A stretch of DNA of 64,000 bases from CBDAUN01 sp965214615 (GCA_965214615.1 OZ243952.1:682001-746000); one strand, 5' to 3'; counted from the first letter of the stretch, positions 38,059-47,280 are shown. Made by a program: numbers and translations. Notes: generated by a model from the letters alone, not told the origin.

Positions 38059-40191
38059 ATGAAGATCGGAGGGGCTCAGGCTAATTTGAAGCCGGTGTCG
38101 AAGTATGAGCTTACGGAGCGTTTGCAGGTTGCTTCATACGATACTTGGGACAAGAAATACCGGCTGAAATCCCAGTCAGGCGAGATTATTGATCACGGAC
38201 TGGAAGATTCCTTTGCGCGAATTGCGCGCGCCTTGTCCGAGGTCGAATTGCCGGAAGTTCAGGACAAGTGGTTCGACCGTTTTGTCTGGGCGCTTCACAA
38301 TGGCGCGATACCGGCTGGGCGGATCGTTTCCAATGCCGGAGCGCGTCAGCACAAGCCTGAGACGAGCACCATCAACTGCACGGTTTCCCGCACTATCGGA
38401 GATTCGATGCAGGAAATCATGGAGTCTTTGACCGAAGCGGCCCTTACGCTCAAGGCGGGCTGCGGGATTGGCTATGAATTTTCCACGTTGCGCCCCAAGG
38501 GCGCTTTCGTCAGAGGTGCCGGCGCGACTACTTCGGGGCCTTTGCCGTTCATGGATATTTTCGATGCGATGTGCTTTACTGTCTCATCGGCCGGCGGGCG
38601 GCGCGGCGCGCAGATGGGCGTGTTCGATGTGTCGCATCCCGACATTCTGGAATTTATCAAGGCCAAGCGCGAAAACGGCAGATTGCGGCAATTCAACCTT
38701 TCGTGCCTGATCACCGACGACTTTGTCAAAGCGGTGCGAAATGACGAGATGTGGCAGTTGGTTTTTCCGGCGCAGCGCGTCGAGGTGGAAAAGGGCTGCG
38801 AGACGGTATGGCGCTACTGGCCTGGCGACCCCGGAACCTATATCGCGAACGATAAGGGCGAAGTGCTGATGCGCGTCTACCGCTCGGTCAGGGCGCGCTA
38901 CCTGTGGGATGCCATCATGCAGCTGACGTACGATTTTGCCGAGCCCGGCTTCATACTGATCGACCGCGTCAACGAAATGAACAACAACTGGTTCTGCGAG
39001 GATATCCGTGCAACCAATCCGTGCGGCGAACAGCCGTTGCCTCCGCACGGGAGCTGCCTGCTCGGGTCGGTCAATCTGACCGCCTTTGTCGACAAACCGT
39101 TCCAGGACAATGCCAGCTTCGACTGGGCGCGATTCGGCGAAGTCGTTTCAGTATTTACCCGGATGCTTGACAACGTCGTCGAAATACACGGACTGCCGCT
39201 CACCGATCAGGTCAGCGAAATTACCCGCAAGCGCCGCCACGGCATGGGCTTCCTCGGTCTCGGATCGACGCTTTCGATGCTGACGATCAAGTACGGCTCG
39301 CAGGAGTCGCTTCAGTTCACCGAACGGGTTTCGCGCGAGCTTGCAATCAAGGGCTGGGAGACCGGCGTCGCGCTGGCAAAGGAAAAAGGTGCTGCGCCGA
39401 TCATGGGCGAGGAGTTCGAAGTCACTGCCCGCATGCTGCACCGTCGTCCCGAGATGGAGCGCGACGGATTCAAGATCGGCGACAAGGTCGCCGGGTCTGT
39501 GCTGCTTGCCAAGTACAGCCGCTACATGCAGAAGATGCCGAACGAGATCACCGATCAAATTGCCGAGCACGGCGCGCGGTTCACCCATCACAGCTCGATT
39601 GCGCCGACCGGCACAATCAGCCTTTCGATCGGAAACAACGTCAGCAACGGAATCGAGCCTTCGTTCGCACACGAGTACACGCGCAATGTGATCCGCGAAG
39701 GAAAGAAGTCGAAGGAAAGCATCAAGGTGTATTCCTATGAATTGCTTGCGTATCGGGATCTTGTCGACCCGGATGCCTCGGAATCGGCCGATAGCGGCAG
39801 TTCGCTGCCTGGCTATTTCGTCACTACCGATCAGATATCGCCAGCCGAGCATGTCGCTGTTCAAGCTGCCGCCCAGCGCTGGATCGATTCTTCGATTTCC
39901 AAGACGGCCAATGTACCGACCGACTACCCGTACGAAGAGTTCAAGAAAATCTATATGAGCGCCTATGAGAGCGGACTGAAGGGCTGCACGACGTTCCGCT
40001 TCAACCCTGAGGCGTTTCAAGGCGTTCTGGTGCGCGATACGGATCTTGAGGATACGACCTACCAGTTCAGCCTCGATGACGGCAGCACGATTGAATTGAA
40101 GGGTAACGAGCAGGTTGAGTACGACGGCGAAATTCATACCGCCGCAAATCTGTTCGATGCCTTGAAAGAAGGATATTACGGCAAGTTCTAG
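38059..40191 (+). CDS. nrdJa: Class II ribonucleotide reductase large part NrdJa
   Basis: 710 aa. Adenosylcobalamin-dependent ribonucleotide reductase catalytic barrel. The conserved 'INCTVSRTIGDSMQEIMESL' and 'TLKAGCGIGYEFSTLRPKG' hold the first active-site cysteine; 'ATNPCGEQPLPPHGSCLLGSVNL' holds the radical-site cysteine region; 'APTGTISLSIGNNVSNGIEPSF' is the later substrate-binding part. It ends soon after 'KGCTTFRFNP' and an extra domain, without the TSCPD/zinc C-terminus of single-chain NrdJ; that part is the next gene. This split form is known from Pseudomonas. It lets the cell make deoxynucleotides with or without oxygen, at the price of needing B12. Confidence 0.94.
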   Translation: MKIGGAQANLKPVSKYELTERLQVASYDTWDKKYRLKSQSGEIIDHGLEDSFARIARALSEVELPEVQDKWFDRFVWALHNGAIPAGRIVSNAGARQHKPETSTINCTVSRTIGDSMQEIMESLTEAALTLKAGCGIGYEFSTLRPKGAFVRGAGATTSGPLPFMDIFDAMCFTVSSAGGRRGAQMGVFDVSHPDILEFIKAKRENGRLRQFNLSCLITDDFVKAVRNDEMWQLVFPAQRVEVEKGCETVWRYWPGDPGTYIANDKGEVLMRVYRSVRARYLWDAIMQLTYDFAEPGFILIDRVNEMNNNWFCEDIRATNPCGEQPLPPHGSCLLGSVNLTAFVDKPFQDNASFDWARFGEVVSVFTRMLDNVVEIHGLPLTDQVSEITRKRRHGMGFLGLGSTLSMLTIKYGSQESLQFTERVSRELAIKGWETGVALAKEKGAAPIMGEEFEVTARMLHRRPEMERDGFKIGDKVAGSVLLAKYSRYMQKMPNEITDQIAEHGARFTHHSSIAPTGTISLSIGNNVSNGIEPSFAHEYTRNVIREGKKSKESIKVYSYELLAYRDLVDPDASESADSGSSLPGYFVTTDQISPAEHVAVQAAAQRWIDSSISKTANVPTDYPYEEFKKIYMSAYESGLKGCTTFRFNPEAFQGVLVRDTDLEDTTYQFSLDDGSTIELKGNEQVEYDGEIHTAANLFDALKEGYYGKF

Positions 40192-40199
40192 GTATCGTT

Positions 40200-40907
40200 A
40201 TGGTGCAAAAGATCGAAAAGACCATCGTCGACTACAAAGTCGTCGAAAGGACCGAGGCCGCACAGGAACAGCAAGTTCCAGACTTGTCGCTCAGCGGCGG
40301 CAGTCCGGCGGACAACATCGTGCGCATGCATGAGGAAATTGATCGCCCGCAGCAGCTTCTGGGAACCACCTACAAGCTTAAGCCGCCGGTATACAAGCAT
40401 GCGCTGTATGTCACGATCAACGACATCGTGCTGAATCCGGACACGCCGTACGAGCGCCGAAGGCCGTTCGAGATATTCGTCAACTCCAAGAATATGGAGC
40501 ATTTCCAATGGATGGTTGCGCTGACGCGGATTCTTTCTGCGGTATTTCGCAAAGGCGGCGACATTACGTTTCTGGTCGAGGAGCTTGAAGCGGTTTTCGA
40601 CCCCAAAGGCGGGTATTTCAAGAAGGGCGGCAAGTATATGCCATCGATCGTGGCTGAAATCGGCCTGGTCATAGAGACGCATATGAAGTCGATCGGCCTG
40701 ATCAAGGACGAGGAAATGCCCGATTCGACAAAAGAGCACTTGAACGAAAAAAGAATTGAATTCGAGCGCCTTTCAGCGCCCGAACCGAATTACGACGGCG
40801 ATTTCCCGAGCGGTTCGCAGCTTTGCCGCGCGTGCAATACCGTGGCCATGGTGTTTCTTGACGGATGCATGACCTGCTTGAACTGCGGCGACTCAAAGTG
40901 CTCCTGA
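40200..40907 (+). CDS. nrdJb: Class II ribonucleotide reductase small part NrdJb
   Basis: 235 aa. Carries the TSCPD domain ('LYVTINDIVLNPDTPYERRRPFEIF', 'FQWMVALTRILSAVFRKGGD') and a cysteine-rich C-terminus (C209, C212, C223, C226, C229, C234 in 'LCRACNTVAM' and 'GCMTCLNCGDSKCS'), which serves to re-reduce the active site in class II enzymes. The start lies 9 bp after nrdJa, so they are co-translated. With NrdJa it makes up the full-length enzyme. Confidence 0.93.
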   Translation: MVQKIEKTIVDYKVVERTEAAQEQQVPDLSLSGGSPADNIVRMHEEIDRPQQLLGTTYKLKPPVYKHALYVTINDIVLNPDTPYERRRPFEIFVNSKNMEHFQWMVALTRILSAVFRKGGDITFLVEELEAVFDPKGGYFKKGGKYMPSIVAEIGLVIETHMKSIGLIKDEEMPDSTKEHLNEKRIEFERLSAPEPNYDGDFPSGSQLCRACNTVAMVFLDGCMTCLNCGDSKCS

Positions 40908-40925
40908 CTGCGTCTTGATGCTGTC

Positions 40926-41408
40926 CTAGTTCGCGACTCTGGCTCCGAAAATTTCAAACTCCCATTGCGCGTAGCCTTTCAGGCTTGCGTGCGTGAACGA
41001 TATGTGGTCGTCAAAGTCGCGTGCCTGGCGCGCGGGGATGTTGATCGGCACAAAGTCGACCTCCTGTCCGATGATGACGCAATCCTCCGGAGGCGCCGCT
41101 TCACTTTCGCAATCGTGCAGAGTGACCCGGATCTGAACGTCGGTGACCGCGCTCGCAGAATTGTTGATCACCCGTCCCGCATAGTTCCAGCCGTCGCCGT
41201 ACGCGCCGGTCGCATCCACTGAATCCAGGACGATCAGGCTGCGGTCAATGTCGAATTGTCCCTGTTCGTCATCCCACGGATCGAAATAGTACAGCGCGGC
41301 GAGCGAGATGGCGATCGCCGACAACAGCCCGTATCCCAGTCTGGGCGAGTGAAAGCTCAGAGCAATCAGCCCGAGACAGAGAATTCCCAGCGCAATCCAG
41401 TGAACCAT
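40926..41408 (-). CDS. Membrane-anchored protein of unknown function
   Basis: 160 aa from the ATG at 41408; the frame is open to 41555 but that part overlaps the upstream gene. Two N-terminal hydrophobic helices (about residues 1-20 and 25-42, 'ALGILCLGLIALSFHSPRLGYGLLSAIAISLAAL') are followed by a beta-rich domain with 'GWNYAGRVINNSASAVTDVQIRVTLHDC', which resembles the FxLYD/immunoglobulin-like domains that follow 'G.V.N.s...v..v.v...'. Function not known. Same strand as the binding protein gene 68 bp upstream, possibly an operon. Confidence 0.6.
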   Translation of the reverse strand: MVHWIALGILCLGLIALSFHSPRLGYGLLSAIAISLAALYYFDPWDDEQGQFDIDRSLIVLDSVDATGAYGDGWNYAGRVINNSASAVTDVQIRVTLHDCESEAAPPEDCVIIGQEVDFVPINIPARQARDFDDHISFTHASLKGYAQWEFEIFGARVAN

Positions 41409-41476
41409 CAAGACATCCTGATTGTTAACGAAGTGATAAGTTTTTTGTTCCGCATTCGCCGAATAAGCAGTACGGC

Positions 41477-43213
41477 CTATTCGGCTACCGTCCAGTTCTC
41501 CACCCACAGCGTAGTCGGAGAAGAGTTGCCTGTCGGTTCGATGCCCTTGAGCCATTTCGGGAAAATAAAAGGGTTTGCCCGATAGTACAGCGGCAGAACC
41601 GGCACGTCCTGTACATATTCGTTTTGAATTTGCGCCCAGATTTGCTTTCGCTTTTCGAAGTTCAGTTCGACTTCGACTGTGTCAATAAGCTCGTCCATGG
41701 TCGGATTCCGATAGCCGGTATAGTTGCTTCCCGAGTAATTGTTTTCCTCGGTGGGAATGTGCGCGGAGTGCAGGAACTCTCGCGGAGACGATTCCGGAGT
41801 CGAGAGCCAGGCATACATTGCCATCCCCTTGAACCTGCGCTTAAGCACGGTTTCGCCGAAAAATACCCGAGCCGGCTGATTGCGGATTCTGACATCGACA
41901 CCCAGGCTGCTCCATTGACTCTGCAGCACCTGCTGTACCGCCTCCCTGACACGCGATCCGGAAGTGGTGCCAAATTCCAGAAGCAAGGGTTCGCCCTGGG
42001 CGTTGTGCCGTACGCCATCGTGAATCGTGTCCCATCCTGCCTCGTCCAGCAGCCGTGAGGCAATGTCCGGCGCGAAATCGTATTTCAAGACACCGTCATG
42101 ATAGATGGTATCCAGAGGGTTGATAAATACATGGGCGACCGGCTGCATGCCGTCGAACAGACGCTCGCTTATCGCATTGCGGTCGATGGCATGCAAAAGC
42201 GCCTTTCTGACCCGGACATCGCTTAGAATCGGGTTGTCGAGATTCAAGTCGATGTGCTCGTAAATCAGCCCGACACGGAAATTGTAGTCATAGGCATCCG
42301 GATGGCGCTTTTGAAATGCGAGACCCTGATCCAAAGTCAGTCCGAGCACTCCTTCGATGTAGTCGATCGAGCCGGATAGGAGGTTTGCCTCGAGCGCGGC
42401 GGTATTTTCGATGATCCGGACTATGATCTTGTCGAATTCAGGTTCGTTGCCGCTCCAGGTTTCATTTTTCTCCAGCTCGATGTAGGCGCCCGGTTCAACC
42501 CGGGTTACCCGGTACGGCCCGAAATACAGTGCCTTGTTGTAGGTGTCGGTGTCGTAGGCGGAGCGATTTCGATACTCGCGCGGCTGCTTGAAGTTCTCCC
42601 TTTCCAGATGCTGCGGCAGCGGTGTGACCCCAAATGAATTGTAGTCGTAGGTGACGCGGTCGACATGCAGGGTGAACGTCTTGTCGTCTATGATATCGAA
42701 AGACCGTATTCGGCGAAATAGTTCGCCGCCTTGTATTCCGGATTCAGGATGCTGTCCCGCCTCGATCGTGAATGCGAAATCTGCAGACGTAACCGGGGTG
42801 CCGTCTCCCCAGCGCACATCGGGGTCAATTTCGTAGGTGACAGCAATCCCCTGCCTGCCGTCGCCGTAGTTCTCAAGCACTGCCTTGCCGTTTTCCATGG
42901 TAGGCAGCTCGGTGCACAGCATGCAAACCAGATTCCAATCCTTGTCGTAGGCTGTAAGCGGCCGCACTGTCATTCCCAGCACCAAGGTCTTTGCAAACAT
43001 CGCGTCGAAATGTGCGTTCAGTGTCGACGGGAACTGGGTGATGCCTATGACGAGCGTGTCCTTTGCGACGGCTGCCGCGCTGATGAGCGACAAGGCGGCA
43101 AGCACCATGAACCTCGCCGTGCGCCGAACTCTGGGGCGGGCGCCGGATGCTGCCGTGCCGGTCGGGTGCGGCTGAATTTCACGCAGACCGGCGGGTATTG
43201 TGCAACGATTCAT
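41477..43213 (-). CDS. ABC transporter periplasmic binding protein, SBP_bac_5
   Basis: 578 aa. N-terminal signal peptide after an unusually long basic leader (hydrophobic core 'FMVLAALSLISAAAVA' about residues 35-50). The mature protein has the family-5 (oligopeptide/dipeptide, YejA-like) lobes: 'GDGTPVTSADFAFTIEAG', 'NLDNPILSDVRVRKALLHAIDR' and 'PVLPLYYRANPFIF'. It delivers peptides or related solutes to an ABC importer. The permease and ATPase genes are not adjacent, so this is an orphan receptor in this window. Start codon uncertain because of the long leader. Confidence 0.9.
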   Translation of the reverse strand: MNRCTIPAGLREIQPHPTGTAASGARPRVRRTARFMVLAALSLISAAAVAKDTLVIGITQFPSTLNAHFDAMFAKTLVLGMTVRPLTAYDKDWNLVCMLCTELPTMENGKAVLENYGDGRQGIAVTYEIDPDVRWGDGTPVTSADFAFTIEAGQHPESGIQGGELFRRIRSFDIIDDKTFTLHVDRVTYDYNSFGVTPLPQHLERENFKQPREYRNRSAYDTDTYNKALYFGPYRVTRVEPGAYIELEKNETWSGNEPEFDKIIVRIIENTAALEANLLSGSIDYIEGVLGLTLDQGLAFQKRHPDAYDYNFRVGLIYEHIDLNLDNPILSDVRVRKALLHAIDRNAISERLFDGMQPVAHVFINPLDTIYHDGVLKYDFAPDIASRLLDEAGWDTIHDGVRHNAQGEPLLLEFGTTSGSRVREAVQQVLQSQWSSLGVDVRIRNQPARVFFGETVLKRRFKGMAMYAWLSTPESSPREFLHSAHIPTEENNYSGSNYTGYRNPTMDELIDTVEVELNFEKRKQIWAQIQNEYVQDVPVLPLYYRANPFIFPKWLKGIEPTGNSSPTTLWVENWTVAE

Positions 43214-43383
43214 GAATATTGTCCTTTGCGGTGTGTGCGGTTATCCATAGCATATGTCCTGACACCAATATAATAGCAATGCGGTGTGCCGTTCGTGAAT
43301 TTGTAGCGTTTTGCTCGCGAGTTCGCAGGCCACTGCCGCATGCGCCGCAATCGCGGCAGAGCCAAATTCGCTGATACCGTCTG

Positions 43384-44340
43384 ATGCACCTTGCAAGTCA
43401 CCCCGTCGCACTGGGCATTAGCAGCTGCCTGCTCGGCGAAGCGGTCCGCTATGACGGCAATCACAGGCGAAATGCCTATGTTGTCGAGCATCTTGCAAGA
43501 CACATCCACTTTGTTGCGTTCTGTCCCGAAGTTGCTATCGGGCTAGGCGTGCCGCGCGCACCGATCGATCTTGTGCATGCGCATGGCGCTTTGCAAGTGC
43601 TGAGTCGCGACCGACCGGACGTCGATTTGAGCGGGCGGCTGAAGGATGCCGCATCCCGTGCGGGTGCGGGCTTTGGCGAAATCAGCGGCTATCTGTTTAA
43701 ATCCCGCTCGCCCAGTTGCGGGCTGCACGATGTTCCAATCTGGGATTCACGCAATTGCAAGATCCACGCACTCGGCAAGGGCGTCTATGCCGATGCGGTT
43801 GCTAAGCTGTGCCCGGCGCTGCCGGCGGAAGATGAAGCGCGGCTGAAACATCCCGCCCTGCTCGCAAACTTTCTCGAGCGCGTCTATGCGTATCATGCGT
43901 GGCGGGCGCTGCCAAGGCCCGTCTGCCGCAGGTCTCTGGCCCGGTTTCACAGGGAATACGAACTCAATGCGCAGGCGCGTTCGGCCGACCTTGCGCGGCA
44001 GCTGAATGACATCGTCTGTTGCTGCCGCGGTGACCCGCAAAACGCAGACCGCTACATTGCGCTGCTGATGAGCGGCCTGCGTGCGCAGCCAACGATGGCC
44101 GGTGAATTGCGTGCGATAAATCTTCTGCGTGCCCGCATGGAGCCCAGACTTGGCCGCAGCGGCCGCCTGCAGCTGCGCACTGTGTTAAGTTGCCTTGCTT
44201 CAGGTCGAATCGCAGTCAATCAGGCAAGGGCGCAACTGGCTGTTCTTTGCGCATCGATTCCAGAGTGTCTGAATGCGTCCGCCTATCTGAACCCGTATCC
44301 GTATGAGTTGGTTTGCGATCACGCAGGCGAGATGGCATGA
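43384..44340 (+). CDS. DUF523-DUF1722 fusion protein (YbgA-like)
   Basis: 318 aa. N-terminal DUF523 domain (about residues 5-150: 'GISSCLLGEAVRYDGNHRRN', 'FCPEVAIGLGVPRAPIDLV', 'SGYLFKSRSPSCG') with three conserved cysteines, followed by DUF1722 (about 165-290: 'LKHPALLANFLERVYAYHAWR', 'ARFHREYELNAQA'). Related DUF523 proteins (TudS) bind an iron-sulfur cluster and remove sulfur from thiouracil; this activity is plausible for the first domain. Divergent from the binding-protein gene. Ends at the edge of the AT-richer islet. Confidence 0.88.
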   Translation: MHLASHPVALGISSCLLGEAVRYDGNHRRNAYVVEHLARHIHFVAFCPEVAIGLGVPRAPIDLVHAHGALQVLSRDRPDVDLSGRLKDAASRAGAGFGEISGYLFKSRSPSCGLHDVPIWDSRNCKIHALGKGVYADAVAKLCPALPAEDEARLKHPALLANFLERVYAYHAWRALPRPVCRRSLARFHREYELNAQARSADLARQLNDIVCCCRGDPQNADRYIALLMSGLRAQPTMAGELRAINLLRARMEPRLGRSGRLQLRTVLSCLASGRIAVNQARAQLAVLCASIPECLNASAYLNPYPYELVCDHAGEMA

Positions 44341-44585
44341 CCATCCGGAAAACGGCAATTGATCCGACTTTCTCCACCAACGCAACGTAATCGAACCGCC
44401 ATACCTTGGGGACTCGATTTACCACCAACAAGGTGGTTTTCATTTTGATGCATTCCTTTATTAATTCAGACACATCTGGGTAATAGTTGTCAATTGTTGT
44501 ACAGCATGAACTCATTCTGATGGTGACGTCGCAAAGCGAAACTGGGGATTGAATTACACTCAGAGTTGATAGAGAAGGGTCAAAA
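44341..44585. other. Left edge of second accessory islet
   Basis: About 245 bp with a visible shift to AT-rich sequence. No gene seen. It must hold the promoter for the small gene at 44586. Confidence 0.4.
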
Positions 44586-44882
44586 GTGGCGATGGATGAA
44601 ATTTATAAACAGACCCTAACATTCTTAGAACAAGTCGTTCGCATATTGGCAGCCAAAGTCCCTCAACCGAAGTTGGTAGTGATCGGGAAAATTCGTGCGT
44701 TTCGCCATGAAGAACAGACAATTTATCAAGCTATCGTCCAAAAACTAGCTCGTATGGTAAGCACGCTTGCTGCATCCCGCCTCCTATTTGACAATGGTTT
44801 CGTGCAGGAACAAGCTTCCCTACAGAGAATTCTAGATGAGATTAGTGAGGATATTCTATTCCTCGCTTTCGGGGTTATTTGA
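44586..44882 (+). CDS. 98-aa protein, probably truncated
   Basis: 98 aa, helical, no cysteine or membrane segment. The stretch 'YQAIVQKLARMVSTLAASRLLFDNGFVQEQASLQRILDEISEDILFL' resembles the N-terminal part of larger hypothetical proteins in which 'DNGFVQEQ...LQR.LDE..ED..FL' is a recurrent pattern and about 150 more residues follow. Here the frame stops right after 'FLAFGVI'. Start ATG could be 44586 or 44592. It sits in the AT-richer islet beside hipBA. Most likely a truncated remnant that may still be expressed; a complete small protein cannot be excluded. Confidence 0.5.
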   Translation: MAMDEIYKQTLTFLEQVVRILAAKVPQPKLVVIGKIRAFRHEEQTIYQAIVQKLARMVSTLAASRLLFDNGFVQEQASLQRILDEISEDILFLAFGVI

Positions 44883-45180
44883 AATACGAAATAACCAACA
44901 TTGGCGGCACCCAATAAAGCCTTCAATCGCGGTGCACTTCGCCTAACCTGCCTATGCACAGCGAAAACCCGAAGAATTCTGAAAGCACTGTCGTCTGATC
45001 GATTGCGAGAGGATGCATGGTGAACTTTGCTCGAATTATCCATCGATTTGTGTAGATACTTCCATAGAGGTGTCCGAGAAAGTAGAAATATCATGTGTGA
45101 TAGCATTGTGTTTGCAATGTTTCATAAACATACACAATTGATAGCATTGTCACTTTACAAATCTCAAAGTACTATTGCTT
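44883..45180. other. AT-rich intergenic region before hipB
   Basis: About 300 bp, AT-rich, without a convincing gene; one antisense frame (44726-45106) overlaps the 98-aa gene and is dismissed. The promoter of hipBA must lie in its right half. Confidence 0.4.
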
Positions 45181-45194
45181 ATATGATATCATAT
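45181..45194. promoter_or_regulatory. Palindromic operator candidate of hipBA
   Basis: ATATGATATCATAT, a perfect 14-bp palindrome 25 bp before the first possible hipB start. The half site TATGATAT recurs at 45234-45241, overlapping the N-terminal codons, and a related ATGCGATATGA lies at 45193-45203. Paired sites around the start fit HipB autorepression. Confidence 0.55.
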
Positions 45195-45218
45195 GCGATA
45201 TGAAAGATAGTATTTTAA

Positions 45219-45575
45219 ATGAAATATATCACGTATGATATGATGAAAATTACCAAATTTATACCAGAAGCCGACATTCTCAAAGAATTTGCAAAACGTC
45301 TTGCGAGAATACGTAAAGCGCACGGTTACTCCCAAACTGAATTGGCAAAAGAAGCTGGCATAGGCGTTGCTACACTCCGCCGAATTGAGGCTGGGAAGGA
45401 CAGTCAGCTTGAAACATGGTTAAAAATTCTCAAAGCATTGGATATGGCGTCTGCCATAGATGCGCTATTGCCAGAGGCGTTCAACTCCCCTATGGCGGAA
45501 GCCCTCGCCGGAACATCCCGCAAGCGCACAAATTCCTCTACTTCATCCGGTGTCGTATGGGGAGATGAGGTCTGA
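45219..45575 (+). CDS. hipB: HipB-type antitoxin, XRE helix-turn-helix
   Basis: 118 aa from the ATG at 45219; later in-frame ATGs at 45240 and 45243 (MKITKF) are equally good because the operator repeat overlaps the first codons. The helix-turn-helix is clear: 'RLARIRKAHGYSQTELAKEAGIGVATLRRIEAGKDS' (about residues 28-65). The C-terminal tail is Ser/Thr/Arg-rich. It binds its own operator and neutralises HipA. Its TGA overlaps the hipA ATG by one base or more (TGATG at 45573). Confidence 0.9.
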   Translation: MKYITYDMMKITKFIPEADILKEFAKRLARIRKAHGYSQTELAKEAGIGVATLRRIEAGKDSQLETWLKILKALDMASAIDALLPEAFNSPMAEALAGTSRKRTNSSTSSGVVWGDEV

Positions 45576-46873
45576 TGATTACGGCGATCATCAAACTGTG
45601 GGGAACCGTAATCGGATACATCTCAATGGAACGTGCCGAACGGTATGCAAGATTTGAATACGATCCCGCATTTGTTGAGTTTGGCATAGAACTGGCTCCG
45701 CTGCATATGCCTCTTCGTAAGCGTCACATATATCAGTTTCAAGATCTGCATCCCAGATCGTTTCATGGATTGCCTGGTATGATTGCTGACAGCCTGCCCG
45801 ACAAGTATGGTAACAAACTCATTGATGTTTGGCTTGCTCGAACCGGACGGCATCCAGCCGAGTTTAATGCTGTGGAACGGCTCTGCTACACTGGAATGCG
45901 TGGTATGGGTGCACTGGAATTTGAGCCATCAATCGGGGACGAAACAGCAAAGGATAAACGCCTCGAAATCAGCGATCTCATCGATCTCGCCTCAATGGCA
46001 TTTGCTGATAGGGAAATACTCAATACCAGATTTACAGCCGGTAAAGAGGAGCGCGTGTTGCTCGATATACTAAGCGTGGGCACGTCCGCAGGCGGCGCCC
46101 GTGCGAAGGCTGTTATTGCTTACAATCCGAAGACAAAAGAGGTTCGGTCGGGACAACTCAACTTGTCTCCTAGATTTGAGCATTGGCTGATCAAATTTGA
46201 TGGTATTGCTTTCAATGGGGATCGGGGTGTGGCCGACCCGTCTGGCTATGGTCTTTTGGAATATAGTTATCACCTGATAGCTAAGGCTTGCAATATTGAC
46301 ATGATGGAGAGCCGGATATTCAGCGAGAATGGTCGCAACCATTTTATGACCAGACGCTTTGACCGCGATGATAAGGGCGGCAAAAAGTTTGTCCAAACTC
46401 TTGCGGCAGTGGCACATTTTGATTATTATGAAAGTGGAGCTTATTCTTATGAGCAACTCTTCATGACGATGCGGCAACTGGGCATGTCGCAGGATGCTAT
46501 TGAAGAACAATTCCGCCGTGTTATTTTCAATCTGGTTGGGTGCAATCAGGATGATCATGTAAAGAACTTTAGTTTCATGATGGACCGCAAGGGAAATTGG
46601 GACATCACGCCAGCTTATGACCTTTGTCACGCCGAAGGCAGCGATTTCACAAAATCTCACCAGTTGCGCATTAATGGTAAGACGAGCAACTTCACTCTCG
46701 AAGATTTGAAACATCTTGCAAAATACGCTCGACTGCCGCGCAATCGCGAAAAGATTGTCCTTGAGCAAACTGTCGATGTGTTTTCAACGTGGCATAGAAC
46801 GGCAATTGAACTCGATATTCCGAAGGCATTACAGAATCACGTATTGCGCACGCTACGCTTGTCTTGGCTTTAA
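45575..46873 (+). CDS. hipA: HipA-type serine/threonine kinase toxin
   Basis: 432 aa. N-terminal subdomain, then a Gly/Ser-rich phosphate loop 'SVGTSAGGARAKAVIAYN' (about residues 167-183), catalytic 'NQDDHVKNFSFMMD' with Asp326, His328, Lys330 and Asn331, and the metal-binding 'DITPAYDL' with Asp349. Key residues are intact, so the kinase should be active. E. coli HipA phosphorylates glutamyl-tRNA synthetase and causes growth arrest; the target here is not known. Codons are AT-richer than in flanking core genes, suggesting horizontal gain. Confidence 0.93.
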   Translation: MITAIIKLWGTVIGYISMERAERYARFEYDPAFVEFGIELAPLHMPLRKRHIYQFQDLHPRSFHGLPGMIADSLPDKYGNKLIDVWLARTGRHPAEFNAVERLCYTGMRGMGALEFEPSIGDETAKDKRLEISDLIDLASMAFADREILNTRFTAGKEERVLLDILSVGTSAGGARAKAVIAYNPKTKEVRSGQLNLSPRFEHWLIKFDGIAFNGDRGVADPSGYGLLEYSYHLIAKACNIDMMESRIFSENGRNHFMTRRFDRDDKGGKKFVQTLAAVAHFDYYESGAYSYEQLFMTMRQLGMSQDAIEEQFRRVIFNLVGCNQDDHVKNFSFMMDRKGNWDITPAYDLCHAEGSDFTKSHQLRINGKTSNFTLEDLKHLAKYARLPRNREKIVLEQTVDVFSTWHRTAIELDIPKALQNHVLRTLRLSWL

Positions 46874-47127
46874 AGCTAACCAGTTTGTGCACATCACATC
46901 CAAACCATCCAAACTCGCCTGCAAGCGCTCAGGGTGGTCACACCTTAACACCCCATTGTCCAATGTCTCATAACCAATCTCTTCCTTGTCCAACTGACGC
47001 TTGACATATTCATGCCCATTCATATTTACCGGCAGATGTACGCAAAGTACCTAGCATACTTGATGAACATCAGACCAAATTCCACTTCAAAAGCATCGTG
47101 GATTGCGCTGAGTATAGAAAAAATGTA
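46853..47127 (-). pseudogene. Frameshifted remnant of a mobile-type hypothetical gene
   Basis: Two minus-strand frames read one after the other as parts of a single former protein. The first (about 47127-47030) gives SAIHDAFEVEFGLMFIKYARYFAY, the second (47023-46853, 56 codons) gives MNGHEYVKRQLDKEEIGYET and 'DNGVLRCDHPERLQASLDGLD'. Together they resemble, from memory, an internal part of a roughly 500-aa family with 'FGPFFLKFCSYFPYNAK...INGHEYVKRQL...DNGVLSC.DPQRLQ'. A stop and frame change separate the parts, and both ends are missing. The family name and role are not known to me. The 3' end overlaps hipA by 21 bp. Confidence 0.5.
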
Positions 47128-47280
47128 CTAACTTTCGTTTATCCAACGGATGGATTTCGCGACGGTTTTTTCGTCAGCTTTGAGTTTCATTGCTATGGAC
47201 TTCATACTCAATCCGAGTTGGTGTAATTGAACTGATTTAGTAGAAATTGCTTGATAAAGTAACGGTGGGGTTTTGTCGAG
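47128..47280 (-). pseudogene. C-terminal remnant of a recombinase-like protein
   Basis: A minus-strand frame of 50 codons without start, from just after a stop at 47281 to TAG at 47128. It reads KTPPLLYQAISTKSVQLHQL, then GLSMKSIAMKLKADEKTVAK and SIRWINES. The pattern of a helix-turn-helix with 'GLS...IA..L..DEKTVAK.IRW' is what is found at the end of some serine recombinases and transposases. No start, no catalytic domain. Upstream in another frame 'CSCHGRGRNVF' might be the remains of a zinc ribbon. Evidence for a mobile element that decayed here. Confidence 0.45.
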
